Assembly (NCBI GenBank): GCA_964643965.1 | Contig: CAZXVH010000041.1 | Location: forward strand, 1 to 37,127 | DNA length: 37,127 nucleotides | Direction: 5' to 3' | Origin: GCA-2746795 sp964643965 | GTDB lineage: Bacteria; Chloroflexota; Anaerolineae; Promineifilales; Promineifilaceae | Shown here: piece after piece, positions 24,866 through 34,556 of the stretch | Layout: every line of letters begins with the position of its first letter | How positions within the stretch are numbered: the first letter of the stretch is position 1 | Position numbers and translations under genes: made by a program | Notes under the pieces: model-generated | What the model saw: the letters and a program-made list of their open reading frames with translations, nothing else | Told to the model about the DNA's origin: nothing | Databases searched by the model: none

Positions 24866-24950
24866 GGGAATCAGGTCTTAGTAGACCAGACAATCAAATA
24901 TTTTCCGGGGAGCATCCAACGGCCGTTTCGGGCCGACGGGTGCTTTTTAT
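24866..24950 (+). ncRNA. Candidate small RNA or attenuated leader
   Basis: A short hairpin GGTCT-TAGT-AGACC (about 24876-24889) is followed by an unpaired A/T-rich stretch and then the intrinsic terminator at 24912. Promoter-like TTGTCA (24830-24835) and TTGTAT (24854-24859, 18-base spacer) lie upstream. This gives a possible transcript of about 80 bases that ends before the acyl-CoA dehydrogenase gene. It is either an independent small RNA or a leader with a transcription attenuator. No known RNA family is recognised. Confidence 0.35.
24912..24950 (+). terminator. Intrinsic terminator containing the iterated palindrome
   Basis: GCATCC (24912-24917) pairs with GGGTGC (24938-24943), and CGGCC (24920-24924) with GGCCG (24931-24935), around the loop GTTTCG. 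TTTTTATTT follows. The palindrome ACGGCCGT (24919-24926) has been recruited into the stem and loop. Confidence 0.85.
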
Positions 24951-25034
24951 TTACACTTATTGCCTGCTCACACCGCAGCCCACTAACCCGATAAAAGTAC
25001 AAACCATACCAGAATGAAAGGATAAGGAATTCTT

Positions 25035-26675
25035 ATGGCCGGATTAGACCAGGAAACCCGTGACATGGTTCTCGATACCCTCAAACGGTACGCCGAAGAC
25101 AAATTAACCCCCGAATTTTTACTTAAACTCGATCATGAAGATCGGTTTCCCACCAATGTGCTTGAAGAATTGTATGATCCGATGCAGTTTGGCCTGCACC
25201 TCTTGTTCATTCCCGAAGAGTACGAAGGCTTGGGCGGCGGCGCTTACGACATCTATCGCGTCTCCGAACTGATGGCCGCCATTGACCTGGGCATCGCCAC
25301 CGGCGTATTGGCAACCTTCCTCGGATCCGACCCCATCCGCGTCGGCGGCACTGATGAGCAGAAGGCACTGTGGATGGGCAAAATAGCCGAAGAAGCGTTG
25401 CTTATGGCCTACGGCGCCACCGAACCACAAGCCGGTTCCGATCTGGCTGCCATGACCACCAAAGCCGTACCCGTCACAGAAAATGGGGCAGTGGTAGGCT
25501 ATAAAATCAGCGGACAAAAGCAGTGGATTAGCAACGGCGGCGTGGCCGATCTCTACACCATTTTGGCGCTGGCTCCCGGCGGCCCCAGCTGGTTTGTCAT
25601 CGACAAAGACGCCCCTGGCTTCACCAAAGGCAAGCCGGAAGATAAACATGGCATTCGCGCCAGCAACACGGCCGCTCTCTTTTTAGAAGATGTCTATGCC
25701 CCCATCGACCGCCTGATTGGCGAGGTGGAAGGGCAAGGCTTGGCCCAGGCTCAGGCCGTATTTGGTTATACCCGCCTGATGGTCGGCTGTTTTGGTATGG
25801 GCGCCGGCTGGGACGCCTTAAAACGCGCCATCCGCTACTCGCAAGAACGCATCCAGGGCGGCGAACCGCTCAGCGAAAAACAAGGCTACACCCACAAACT
25901 CATCGTGCCCAATGCCGTGCGCCTGGAAGCCGCCCGCACTTATATCGAATGGGTGGCGGAACGACTGGACAGCGGCAGCGAAGATCACGGCCTGCAAACG
26001 GAGGGCGCCGTCGCCAAATATATGGCCACGGAAGCGGGCAACAAAGCGGCCGAAGACGCCATTCAGGCGTTGGGTGGCTACGGCTATACCAAAGAGTACA
26101 TGGTGGAAAAGATCAAGCGGGATGTGCGCATCACCACTATTTACGAAGGCACGTCTGAGATTATGGAATGGACGATTGCCCGCGACCGTTGGCAGCTTCA
26201 TCTCAAATCACGCGGCGTGTATTACACCGACTGGGCCGCCAAACTAGAGGCGCTCCACGCCCGGCAGCCAGACAACGGCGCCGGTACAGCGGCAATGGCG
26301 CTACGCGCGTTGGCTGTCATCCTCGACCGCTGCCGCCTTGACCGCCTGACGCGCCAACAGCATCTATTGTTCCGCCTGGGTGAACTGATCGCTTATGCGG
26401 AAACGGCCGCCATTTTCGCCGAACGAGTGGTGGACAACCCCACTACCGCCATCCGCCTGGATATTCCCACCCGGCAGGCGATGGCTCGCATCCACGCCCG
26501 CGACGCCGCCCTCAAAGTAGCCACCGACGGCCTGCGTTGGGCCATCGGCGTGGGGCAATCCGACCCCAATCTGGCCGATTCCCTCAATTTACCCGGCATC
26601 TACCAGGCACAAACAGGATTGATGGCAGATATGGACATGGTGGCGCAGGCATTGAACAAAACATTTAAAGCATAA
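25035..26675 (+). CDS. Acyl-CoA dehydrogenase
   Basis: The protein has 546 residues and is an FAD enzyme introducing a 2,3-double bond in acyl-CoA. The N-terminal helical domain is followed by the flavin-binding strand region with YGATEPQAGSDLAAMTT (about 125-141) and QKQWISNGG. The C-terminal helical domain has ALGGYGYTKEY and the catalytic-base region IYEGTSEI (Glu371). An extra C-terminal region of about 150 residues makes it longer than the usual 380, as in very-long-chain-type enzymes. It is the first gene of the lipid synthase locus, 95 bases before the synthase and co-directional. It could oxidise or, in reverse context, help reduce the product; the substrate is unknown. Confidence 0.92.
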   Translation: MAGLDQETRDMVLDTLKRYAEDKLTPEFLLKLDHEDRFPTNVLEELYDPMQFGLHLLFIPEEYEGLGGGAYDIYRVSELMAAIDLGIATGVLATFLGSDPIRVGGTDEQKALWMGKIAEEALLMAYGATEPQAGSDLAAMTTKAVPVTENGAVVGYKISGQKQWISNGGVADLYTILALAPGGPSWFVIDKDAPGFTKGKPEDKHGIRASNTAALFLEDVYAPIDRLIGEVEGQGLAQAQAVFGYTRLMVGCFGMGAGWDALKRAIRYSQERIQGGEPLSEKQGYTHKLIVPNAVRLEAARTYIEWVAERLDSGSEDHGLQTEGAVAKYMATEAGNKAAEDAIQALGGYGYTKEYMVEKIKRDVRITTIYEGTSEIMEWTIARDRWQLHLKSRGVYYTDWAAKLEALHARQPDNGAGTAAMALRALAVILDRCRLDRLTRQQHLLFRLGELIAYAETAAIFAERVVDNPTTAIRLDIPTRQAMARIHARDAALKVATDGLRWAIGVGQSDPNLADSLNLPGIYQAQTGLMADMDMVAQALNKTFKA

Positions 26676-26685
26676 AAAATAATGA

Positions 26686-26756
26686 GTTGTAAATTGTAAA
26701 TTGCGAATGAGGTCTCCTATGCACAATTCACAATTAATTATTCACAATTCATAATT
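26686..26756. repeat. Heptad repeats ATTGTAA and CACAATT, inverted
   Basis: GTTGTAA, ATTGTAA, ATTGCGA (26686-26706) are followed after 15 bases by CACAATT, CACAATT, AATTATT, CACAATT, CATAATT (26722-26756). The two halves are inverted relative to each other and could fold back. They fill the whole space between the dehydrogenase and the synthase ribosome-binding site. Confidence 0.8.
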
Positions 26757-26770
26757 TCCGGAGGTTTCTC

Positions 26771-29700
26771 GTGAACTCAGCAGACAAAGCAATTGCCATC
26801 GTCGGCGTGGGCGCGATTTTGCCAGACGCGCCCAACGCCCCCGCTTATTGGCAAAATATCATCAACAAACGGTACAGCATCACCGATGTGCCACCCGAAC
26901 GGTGGAATCCTGACTTTTATTATGATCCCGACCCCTACGCGCCAGACAAAACGTACAGCAAAATCGGCGGCTGGGTGCGCGGCTTTGAATTTGATTGGAA
27001 GCAGTATCGCATGCCGCCGAAAGTGGCCGCCTCCATGGACGAAGGGCAGCAGTGGGCGGTGACGATTGCCTCCGAAGCGCTGGCCGATTATGGTTATCCC
27101 CAACGGCCGTTAAACACAGAAAAAACGGCCGTTATCATGGGCACCGCCATGGGCGGTGAGCAAACCTACGTCACCCACGGCCGCGTCGCCTTCCCCGAAT
27201 TTGCCGACGCCTTGAAAAGTTCCGCCGCCTACCAGCAGTTGCCCGGCAACGTGCGTGAGCAAATCATGCAGGAATGGCACGGCGTCATCGACCAGCGTAT
27301 TCCCGCCATCAACGAAGATACCATGCCCGGCGAACTGCCCAACATCGTCTCCGGGCGCATCGCCAATATGCTCAATATGCGCGGCCCCAACTTCATCACC
27401 GACGCCGCTTGCGCCTCCAGCTTCGCCGCCATTAACGCCGCCATCGAACTGCTCAACAACCATGAAGTAGACGCCGCCATCACCGGCGGCGTTGACCGCA
27501 ACATGGGCGCTTCCGTCTTTGTCAAATTCTGCAAAATCGGGGCGCTCAGCGCCACCGGCAGCCGCCCTTTTGGAGCCGGCGCCGATGGCTTTGTCATGGG
27601 CGAAGGTTCTGGCGCTTTTCTGCTCAAACGTCTGAGCGACGCCGAGCAAAATGGCGACAAAATTTACGCCGTCATTCGCGGCGTGGGCGGCAGCAGCGAC
27701 GGCAAAGGGAAAGGAATCACCGCCCCCAATCCGATGGGGCAACTGCTTTCTATCGCCCGCGCCTGGGAAAACGCGGGGCTTGATCCCGCCAGCGCCACCC
27801 TCATCGAGGCGCATGGCACCTCCACCCGCGTCGGCGATGTCGCCGAAATAGAAAGTTTAATGAAGGTATTTGGCGGCGCGGCGGCCAACAGCATCGCCCT
27901 CGGCTCAGCCAAAAGCAACATCGGCCATTTGAAGGCGGGGGCGGGGGCGGCCGGTTTGCTCAAAGCCACCCTGGCCGTTCATCATAAAATTTTGCCGCCC
28001 ACGCTTCATGCGGAAACGCCAAACCCCAACATTGATTTCAGCCGCACGCCCTTCAGACTCAACCATGAAGCCCGCCCCTGGGAAACGGGCAACGGCGACC
28101 CCCGGCGCTGTGGCGTGAGCGCCTACGGCTTTGGCGGCACTAATTTCCATCTCGTGCTGGAGGAACATATTCCCGGCGCGTTGACCCAAAAAAGCAAGCA
28201 ATTCACGGGTGTCACTCTTCCGGAATCCATCTCTGGGCAGGCGAGCAACGGAGCCACCACCAACCAGGTGCCCTCTGGCACGACGACATCCGTCCCCTCT
28301 AAACCGGCCCCAGTACGCGGTATCTTTGCGCTGGGCGCCGGTTCTCCCTTTGATTTACAAAGCAAACTCGATGAAGCGCTCAAACGAGTGGAGACGGGTT
28401 GGAACCCACCGATAGCAGCATTGCCGGAAACGGCCGTTATCCAATCCCCCGAACGCCTGATCATCGACTACGGCGACCATGAGCAACTGCGAGACCGGCT
28501 GCAAAAAGCGCGTAAGGTGATGAGCTTCGACAATCCGCAAGCGTGGAAAGCGGTGCAGTCGCAAGGCATCTTCCGCGGCAGCGGCAAACCCGCCGGAAAA
28601 ATCGCCTTCATGTTCCCCGGGCAGGGCAGCCAATACGTCAACATGGGGCGTGAACTGGCGGAGCTGTCGCCCACCGTGGCCCAAATCTTTGCCGACGCCG
28701 ACGCCGTGATGACGCCGATTTTGGGCAAGCCGCTCACCGACTACATCTTCGTCGATTCTGATGACCAGTCCGCCGTCATGCAGGCCACCTTTGACCTGAT
28801 GCAGACGGAAATCTGCCAACCAGCCATGCTCACCCTCGACACCGCCATCATGGCGCTGCTGGCTGACTACGGCTTCCAGCCCGACATCGTCATGGGACAT
28901 TCGCTGGGTGAATATGCGGCGCTCATCGCCGCCGGTGTGATGCCTTTCGCCGACGCTCTGGAAGCGACGGCCGCCCGCGGCGGTGAGATGGCGAACCTGG
29001 ATTTAGAGGACAATGGCAAGATGGCGGCCGTTCTGGCCCCCTTTGAAGTGGTAGAACAGGTGTTAGCCAGCATCGACGGCTATGTCGTGCCCGCCAATAT
29101 CAACAGCCAGAGCCAATGTGTCTTTGGCGGCGCCAGCGCGGCCGTGGAGAAAGCGGTCGCCCAATTTGAAGCGGATGGTTACAAAGCGATGACCATCCCC
29201 GTCAGCCACGCCTTCCACACCGAAATTATTGCCCCGGCCGGCCCCCCGTTGCGCAAGGTGCTGGATCGACTGGATGTACGGCCGGCGCAACTGCCCATCG
29301 TCGCCAATGTCACCGGCGGCATGTACCCCACCAGCGTGGAAGCGATCAAAGACAATCTGCAACAACAGGTTTCTTCGCCCGTGCAATGGGTGAAAGGGCT
29401 GCATACGCTCTACGATTACGGGGTACGCACCTTTGTAGAAGTGGGGCCAAAACGCGCCCTGCGTGGCTTTGCCAATGACGTGTTCGCCGATAAAGAGGAC
29501 GTGATCGCCCTGCTGACCAATCACCCCAAACAAGGCACATTGCCCACGTTTAACCAGGCGTTGTGTGGCTTGTACGCGGCGGGGTTTAGTGGACAGTGGA
29601 CAGTGGACAGTGAACAGTATTCAGTGGACAGTCAACCGGTTGCTCCGGTTGCAAGGAAAGAAAAAATGGATGGGAACGGTTCTATCCCCACAAGTTTAGA

Positions 29701-31539
29701 TAGTTTAAGCCAACTCTTGGCACAAGCACTCCAACAAACCAATCTCCAAGCTCCAATCTCTAATCAAGCATACGACCGCAACGCACCACCCAACGGCTCC
29801 GTCATCATCAGTGGCACGGGGCTGGGTCTGCCAGGCGCGGAGAAGTCGGTGATGGACCCGGAGAATGCCCTGCGTATTTTGCGCGGCGAGCAGTTTGTGG
29901 ATTTGATTCCAGAGCGGTTCCGCAAGCGCATGGTGGATAAACGCATCACCCGCCTGGTGAAAGGGGAAGATGGCTCGGGCAAGTTTGTCATACTGGATGA
30001 CACGGCCGAGGTCATCAAGCTGGCCGGTCGGCCGGGCTATTTCGACCTGGCGGAAGAGTATGGCGTGGACAGCAAGCTGATTGAGGCGCTGGACATCACC
30101 ACCCAATTGGCCATGGCCGCGGGTCTGGATGCCCTGCGCGAAGCCGGCATTCCGCTGGTTCAGCGCTATAAAACGGCGACCACGGGCAAGGTGCTGCCTC
30201 AAGATTGGAAACTGCCCCGTTCTCTGCGCGATGAGACGGGCGTCATTTTTGCCAGCGCCTTCCCGGGCGGCGACCGCTTTGCCGAAGCGTTCAGCGCTTA
30301 CTACACCTATACCAATCGGATGGAACAGTTGGACATGCTGGAAGAGCTGCGCCAAAAAACGGCCGACAACCAGACCCAATTGGAACTTGCCCGACGCATC
30401 GGCGAACTGCGCGGGACGTTGGAGCGGGAACCTTACAGCTTTGACCGCCGCTTCTTGTTCCGCATTTTGGCGATGGGTCACAGCCAGTTTGCTCAATATA
30501 TCGGCGCTCGCGGACCCAATACGCAGATCAATGCGGCCTGCGCCAGCACGGCACAAGGGGTGGCGCTCGCCGAAGATTGGATTCGGAACGGCCGTTGTCG
30601 GCGTGTGATCGTGATCGGCGCAGATGATGTCACAGGCGATAACCTGATGGCCTGGGTGGGCGCCGGCTTCCTGGCTGTGGGCGCGGCCACCACCGAAGAT
30701 CGGGTGGATCATGCGGCGCTGCCCTTTGATAAACGACGCCATGGCACGATTATGGGCATGGGCGCCTGTGCCCTCGTCGTGGAAAGCGAAGATGCGGTGC
30801 GCGAACGGGGCATGCGCGGCCTGGTGGAACTGCTCAGCAGCGAGACCAACAACAGCGCCTTCCACGGCACACGGCTGGATGTAGAACACATTGCTGCGGT
30901 GATGAACAATCTGGTCACTTCGGCCGAACGCCGCTTTGGTTTGAATCGCTACGCCATGGCCCCGCAAACGGTGTTTATGTCCCATGAGACCTTTACGCCC
31001 GCCCGAGGGGGCAGTGCGGCCGCTGAAGTGATGGCGCTGCGCCAAACGTTTGGCGACGCCGCCAATGAACTGATTGTCGCCAATACCAAAGGGTTCACGG
31101 GACATCCGATGGGCGTGGGCGTGGAAGATGTGATCGCCGTCAAGATTTTGGAACATGGCATTGTGCCGCCCGTGCCCAATTATAAAGAAGTAGACCCCGA
31201 TTTAGGCACATTGAATTTGAGTCGTGGCGGCCGTTATCCGGTGCAGTACGCTTTGCATTTGGCGGCCGGTTTTGGTTCACAAATCGCCATGACCCTGGTA
31301 CGGCGCATTCCCGGCAGCCTCAACCGCATCGACAACCAACCCTTGTACGAGCGTTGGCTGGCCGACATCAGCGGCTACGATATGGCGGAAACGGAAGTGG
31401 TGAAGCGCGTGCTGCGCATCAAGGCGGCCGGTGCGCCGCCCCGGGCGCCTGCCCCAAATCGGTGGCAGGCGGGCACGGGACCGATAGTGCGGGTCAGTGG
31501 TCAGTCGTCAGTGGACAGTGGACAGTCGTCAGTGGACAG
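26771..31539 (+). CDS. Multidomain lipid/polyketide synthase, N-terminal part (KS-AT-KS')
   Basis: GTG start after GGAGG; the coding frame runs into the assembly gap. KS1 spans about residues 5-470, with Cys214 in TDAACASS, His348 in EAHGTST and His386 in SNIGHLKAG, so it is a complete condensing enzyme. The AT spans about 615-930, with GQGSQ, active Ser711 in GHSLGEY and HAFH (813-816), the signature for malonyl-type extenders. A second KS-like domain spans about 1005-1530. It retains Cys1257 (NAACAST), His1405 (SHETFTPARGG) and His1445 (FTGHPMG), but its first His motif differs strongly from EAHGT and it has a helical insertion before the active site. Linkers contain in-frame short repeats. 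The order resembles PfaA-like polyunsaturated-fatty-acid or secondary-lipid synthases, but KS-AT-KS' is unusual. Confidence 0.9.
29590..29631 (+). repeat. In-frame heptad array TGGACAG in the AT-KS' linker
   Basis: Six exact-length 7-bp units: TGGACAG three times, TGAACAG, TATTCAG, TGGACAG. The 42 bases equal 14 codons and are translated within GQWTVDSEQYSVDS, directly after the AT domain. The reading frame is preserved. Confidence 0.9.
31498..31539 (+). repeat. In-frame heptad array running into the assembly gap
   Basis: Units TGGTCAG, TCGTCAG, TGGACAG, TGGACAG, TCGTCAG, TGGACAG, then Ns. It lies in the linker after KS' and is translated in part as SGQSSVDSGQSSVD. The repeat probably contributed to the break in assembly. 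Confidence 0.9.
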
Positions 31540-31639
31540 NNNNNNNNNNNNNNNNNNNNNNNNNNNNNNNNNNNNNNNNNNNNNNNNNNNNNNNNNNNNN
31601 NNNNNNNNNNNNNNNNNNNNNNNNNNNNNNNNNNNNNNN
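31540..31639. other. Assembly gap of exactly 100 Ns
   Basis: A round 100-base N run is the usual placeholder for a gap of unknown length. The frames before and after differ by the nominal length, which is meaningless if the length is arbitrary. The coding strand and domain order continue across it, so it probably lies inside one gene, and it may hide additional tandem carrier-protein domains. Confidence 0.95.
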
Positions 31640-34484
31640 CACGCCACCCGCCACCCGCGACAGCATCGCCCCCCAAATCATCACCCTCATCGCCGAACAG
31701 ACGGGCTACCCCGAAGACATGCTCGACTTGGACTTAGACCTGGAAGCGGACTTGGGCATCGACACCGTGAAACAGGCGGAAACCTTCGCCGCCATTCGCA
31801 AGGAATTCGACATTCCGCTACGAGAAGATTTAAATCTGCGCTCGTACAACACCATCGAAAAGGTGATTGGCTTTGTGGAAGAAATGCGGCCGGATTTGGT
31901 GGAGAGTAAAGGTGGTGCGCCAGCGCCATCAGCACCCGCCACCAGCGCCACGCCACCCGCCACTGATCACGCACCACGCACGATGCACTACGCTTTAGAA
32001 AACGCCGACGCCATGCCCCGCCGCGTGGTCGTGCCTGCGCTCCGACCTTCTTTAGACCTGTGCAAACCCACGGGCGTGGCGCTGGACAAACAGAGCCGGG
32101 TGGTTGTGGCCATGGACGACAAGGGCGTGGGCAAGGCGCTCACCGGCCGTTTACGTAAACTGGGCGTAAAAGTGCTGACCCTCAAACCAGAGAAAGCCAG
32201 CGACCTCGTTGAGAAGCAGCTGGTGGCGTGGCTGGCCGATGGCCCCATTCAAGGGGTCTACTGGCTGCCCGCGCTGGATGTGGAACCGGCCATTGAGTTG
32301 ATGAACCTGGGAACGTGGCGCGAATTGAACCGGGTGCGCGTCAAAAACCTGTACACCACCATGCGGACATTGTATGACAGCGTGGATAAGGCCGGCTGCT
32401 TCCTGGTTTCCAGCACGCGCATGGGCGGCTTGCATGGCTATGGCGAGGACGGCGCGACCGCCCCGTTGGGCGGTGGCGTCACCGGCTTCACCAAAGCGTA
32501 CAAACGAGAACGGCCCGAAGTGCTGGTGAAAGCGGTTGACTTTGAGGTCAGCCGGCAGACGGCGCAACCGGCCGATTTACTCATCGCGGAAACGTTGACC
32601 GACCCCGGCATCGTCGAGGTGGGTTATCACCATAAGCAGCGCTACACCGTTACGTTTGTAGAAGAAACGGCCGTTTACACCAACGAAGGCATGAAACTAG
32701 ACAACGACACCGTCTTCCTGGTCACAGGAGCGGCGGGTGGTATCACCAGCGAAATCATCGCTGATTTAGCGACCAACAGCGGCGGTACGTTCTACTTACT
32801 CGATTTGGTCGCTGAACCCCAGCGCGACGATCCCCACATCGCCCTGTTCCGCCAAGACCCAGACGCTTTGTCACAGCAGTTTGCCGCCGAAATCAAAGCG
32901 GCTGGCGAACGGGCCACGCCGGTTGCTATCCAAAAGAAAGTGGCGGTGGTGGAGCGGAATGAAGCGGCGCTGCGGGCCATTGAAGCGGTGGAAGCGGCCG
33001 GCGGCACAGCCCACTACTTCAGTGTGAATTTGTTAGACGGGAAGGCGGTAACGGCCGTTATCGACCACATCCGCGCCCACTACGGCAAAATCGACGTGTT
33101 GGTTCACGCGGGCGGCATTGAAATCAGTAAAGTGCTGCCCGACAAACCGGCCGAACAGTTCAACCTGGTCTACGACATCAAAGCCGACGGCTTCTTTAGC
33201 CTGCTCAGTGCGGCGCAAAACATGCCCATCGGGGCCACCGTCGTCTTTAGCTCCATCGCTGGCCGCTTCGGCAACAACGGCCAAACGGATTACAGCGCGG
33301 CCAATGACCTGCTGTGCAAACTCACCAGCAGTCTGCGCCAATGGCGGCCTGAAACCAAGGGCATTGCCATTGATTGGACGGCGTGGGGAGACATCGGCAT
33401 GGCGTCACGCGGGTCGCTGCCCAAAATTATGGAAATGGCGGGCATCGACATGCTGCCCCCCGCCGCCGGTGTGCCCACCGTGCGCCGCGAACTGGTCGCC
33501 AGCGCCTTCCAGGGCGAATTGGTGGTCGGCGGGGCGCTGGGTCTGATGGTTGAGGAGTTTGATGAGACGGGTGGGTTGGATGTCGAGAAGGCAAAAGTAT
33601 TTTTAACGCAGAGGCGCAAAGGCGCAGAGATGGCGTTGGTGGGCGAGATTAAGGCGTCTACTTTGTATGATGGATTGGCGGTGGAGACGTCGTTAGACCC
33701 GAAAGCACAGCCGTTTTTGTTTGACCATGCCCCGGATGAAGGTACGCCCTGGCTGCCGGGGGTGATGGCTACGGAGGCGATGGCGCAGGCGGCGACAATA
33801 CTGCTGCCAGACTATCAAGTCAGTGCCGTTACCGATGAAGAAATGTCGGGCGCGTTTAAGTTCTTCCGCAACCAGCCGCGCACCTTGATCCTCAATGCCC
33901 AAATCGTGCCGGATGGCGACGGTTTTGCCGCCCGTACGCGGCTCCGTTCGCTGACGCCGCCAGCCCGTGACGGCCAGCCAGTGCGTGAAGCACAGCATTT
34001 TGCGGCAACGGTAAAACTCGCTGCCGAGGCTGCGCAAGCGGCTACGCTTGATTTCAAAGCGCCAAAAACGAGTTCGCTGCCCATCCATGCCGAAGAAATT
34101 TACCAAGATTTCTTCCACGGCCCTGCCTATCAGGTGATTGAACGGGCGCAGGTGAATCAGAAAACGGCCGTGGCTCTTATGGCAAATAATCTTCCCGCCA
34201 ACATAGACCCAGCCGACGCCCAAGAACTGATGGCGCCGCGTCTGGTGGAGCTTTGCTTCCAACTGGCGGCGCTGTGGCATCAAACCATCAACAACGCCAT
34301 CGGCTTCCCGCTCGGCTTTGAATCGCTCACCGTCACCCGGCAGGAAAGTGACGCCGGCAACCAACGCCTCTACGCCCAACTGCAAACCGACAACGGCGAA
34401 TGCTTCAATGTGCAAGTGGTAGACGAGAAAGGGCGCGTCTACGTTGATTTGAAAGGATACTTGACGGTCTCACGACCGGCATAA
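31640..34484 (+). CDS. Multidomain lipid/polyketide synthase, C-terminal part (ACP-KR-DH)
   Basis: The frame is open from the gap to TAA 34484 (about 948 residues) and probably continues the preceding KS-AT-KS' gene. An ACP-like domain (31660-31890) has DLEADLGIDTVKQAETFAAI. At the phosphopantetheine position it has Thr (codon 31764-31766), where PfaA-type carriers have Ser (LGIDS). An Ala/Pro-rich linker follows. The ketoreductase (32040-33540) has the cofactor motif VTGAAGGITSEI and catalytic Ser (33252), Tyr (33291) and Asn (33303). The dehydratase-like double hotdog (33640-34470) has FDHAPDEGTPWLPGV, with the likely catalytic His at 33726-33728, and FHGPAYQV. There is no enoyl reductase or thioesterase here, so release and full reduction need other proteins. 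Confidence 0.88.
33602..33632 (+). repeat. In-frame CGCAGAGG/CGCAAAGG repeat in the KR-DH linker
   Basis: Units ACGCAGAGG, CGCAAAGG, CGCAGAGA with 8-bp period, translated as FLTQRRKGAEM between the ketoreductase and dehydratase. This wording is a common intergenic repeat type in several phyla; here it is coding. Confidence 0.75.
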
Positions 34485-34489
34485 GAAAG

Positions 34490-34551
34490 TGAACAGTGGA
34501 CAGTGATCAGCAGGTGTTTCCTACTGACCACTGTCCACTGAAAACTGACCA
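34490..34551. repeat. Inverted heptad array forming a hairpin
   Basis: TGAACAG, TGGACAG, TGATCAG (34490-34510), a short loop region, then CTGACCA, CTGTCCA, CTGAAAA, CTGACCA (34524-34551). The two halves are largely complementary and would fold in mRNA. It fills the gap between the synthase stop and the PPTase start, which has no clear Shine-Dalgarno. Confidence 0.85.
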
Positions 34552-34556
34552 CTAAC

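Noticed and set aside
29705..31156. Minus-strand open frame of 483 codons opposite the second ketosynthase
   Set aside because: It mirrors a well-conserved KS domain on the plus strand and has a low-complexity, His/Gly/Arg-rich composition. It is a shadow caused by GC-rich codon use.
31540..31639. Apparent frame change between the two synthase halves
   Set aside because: The N run is a nominal 100-base placeholder, so relative frame across it carries no information about a frameshift.
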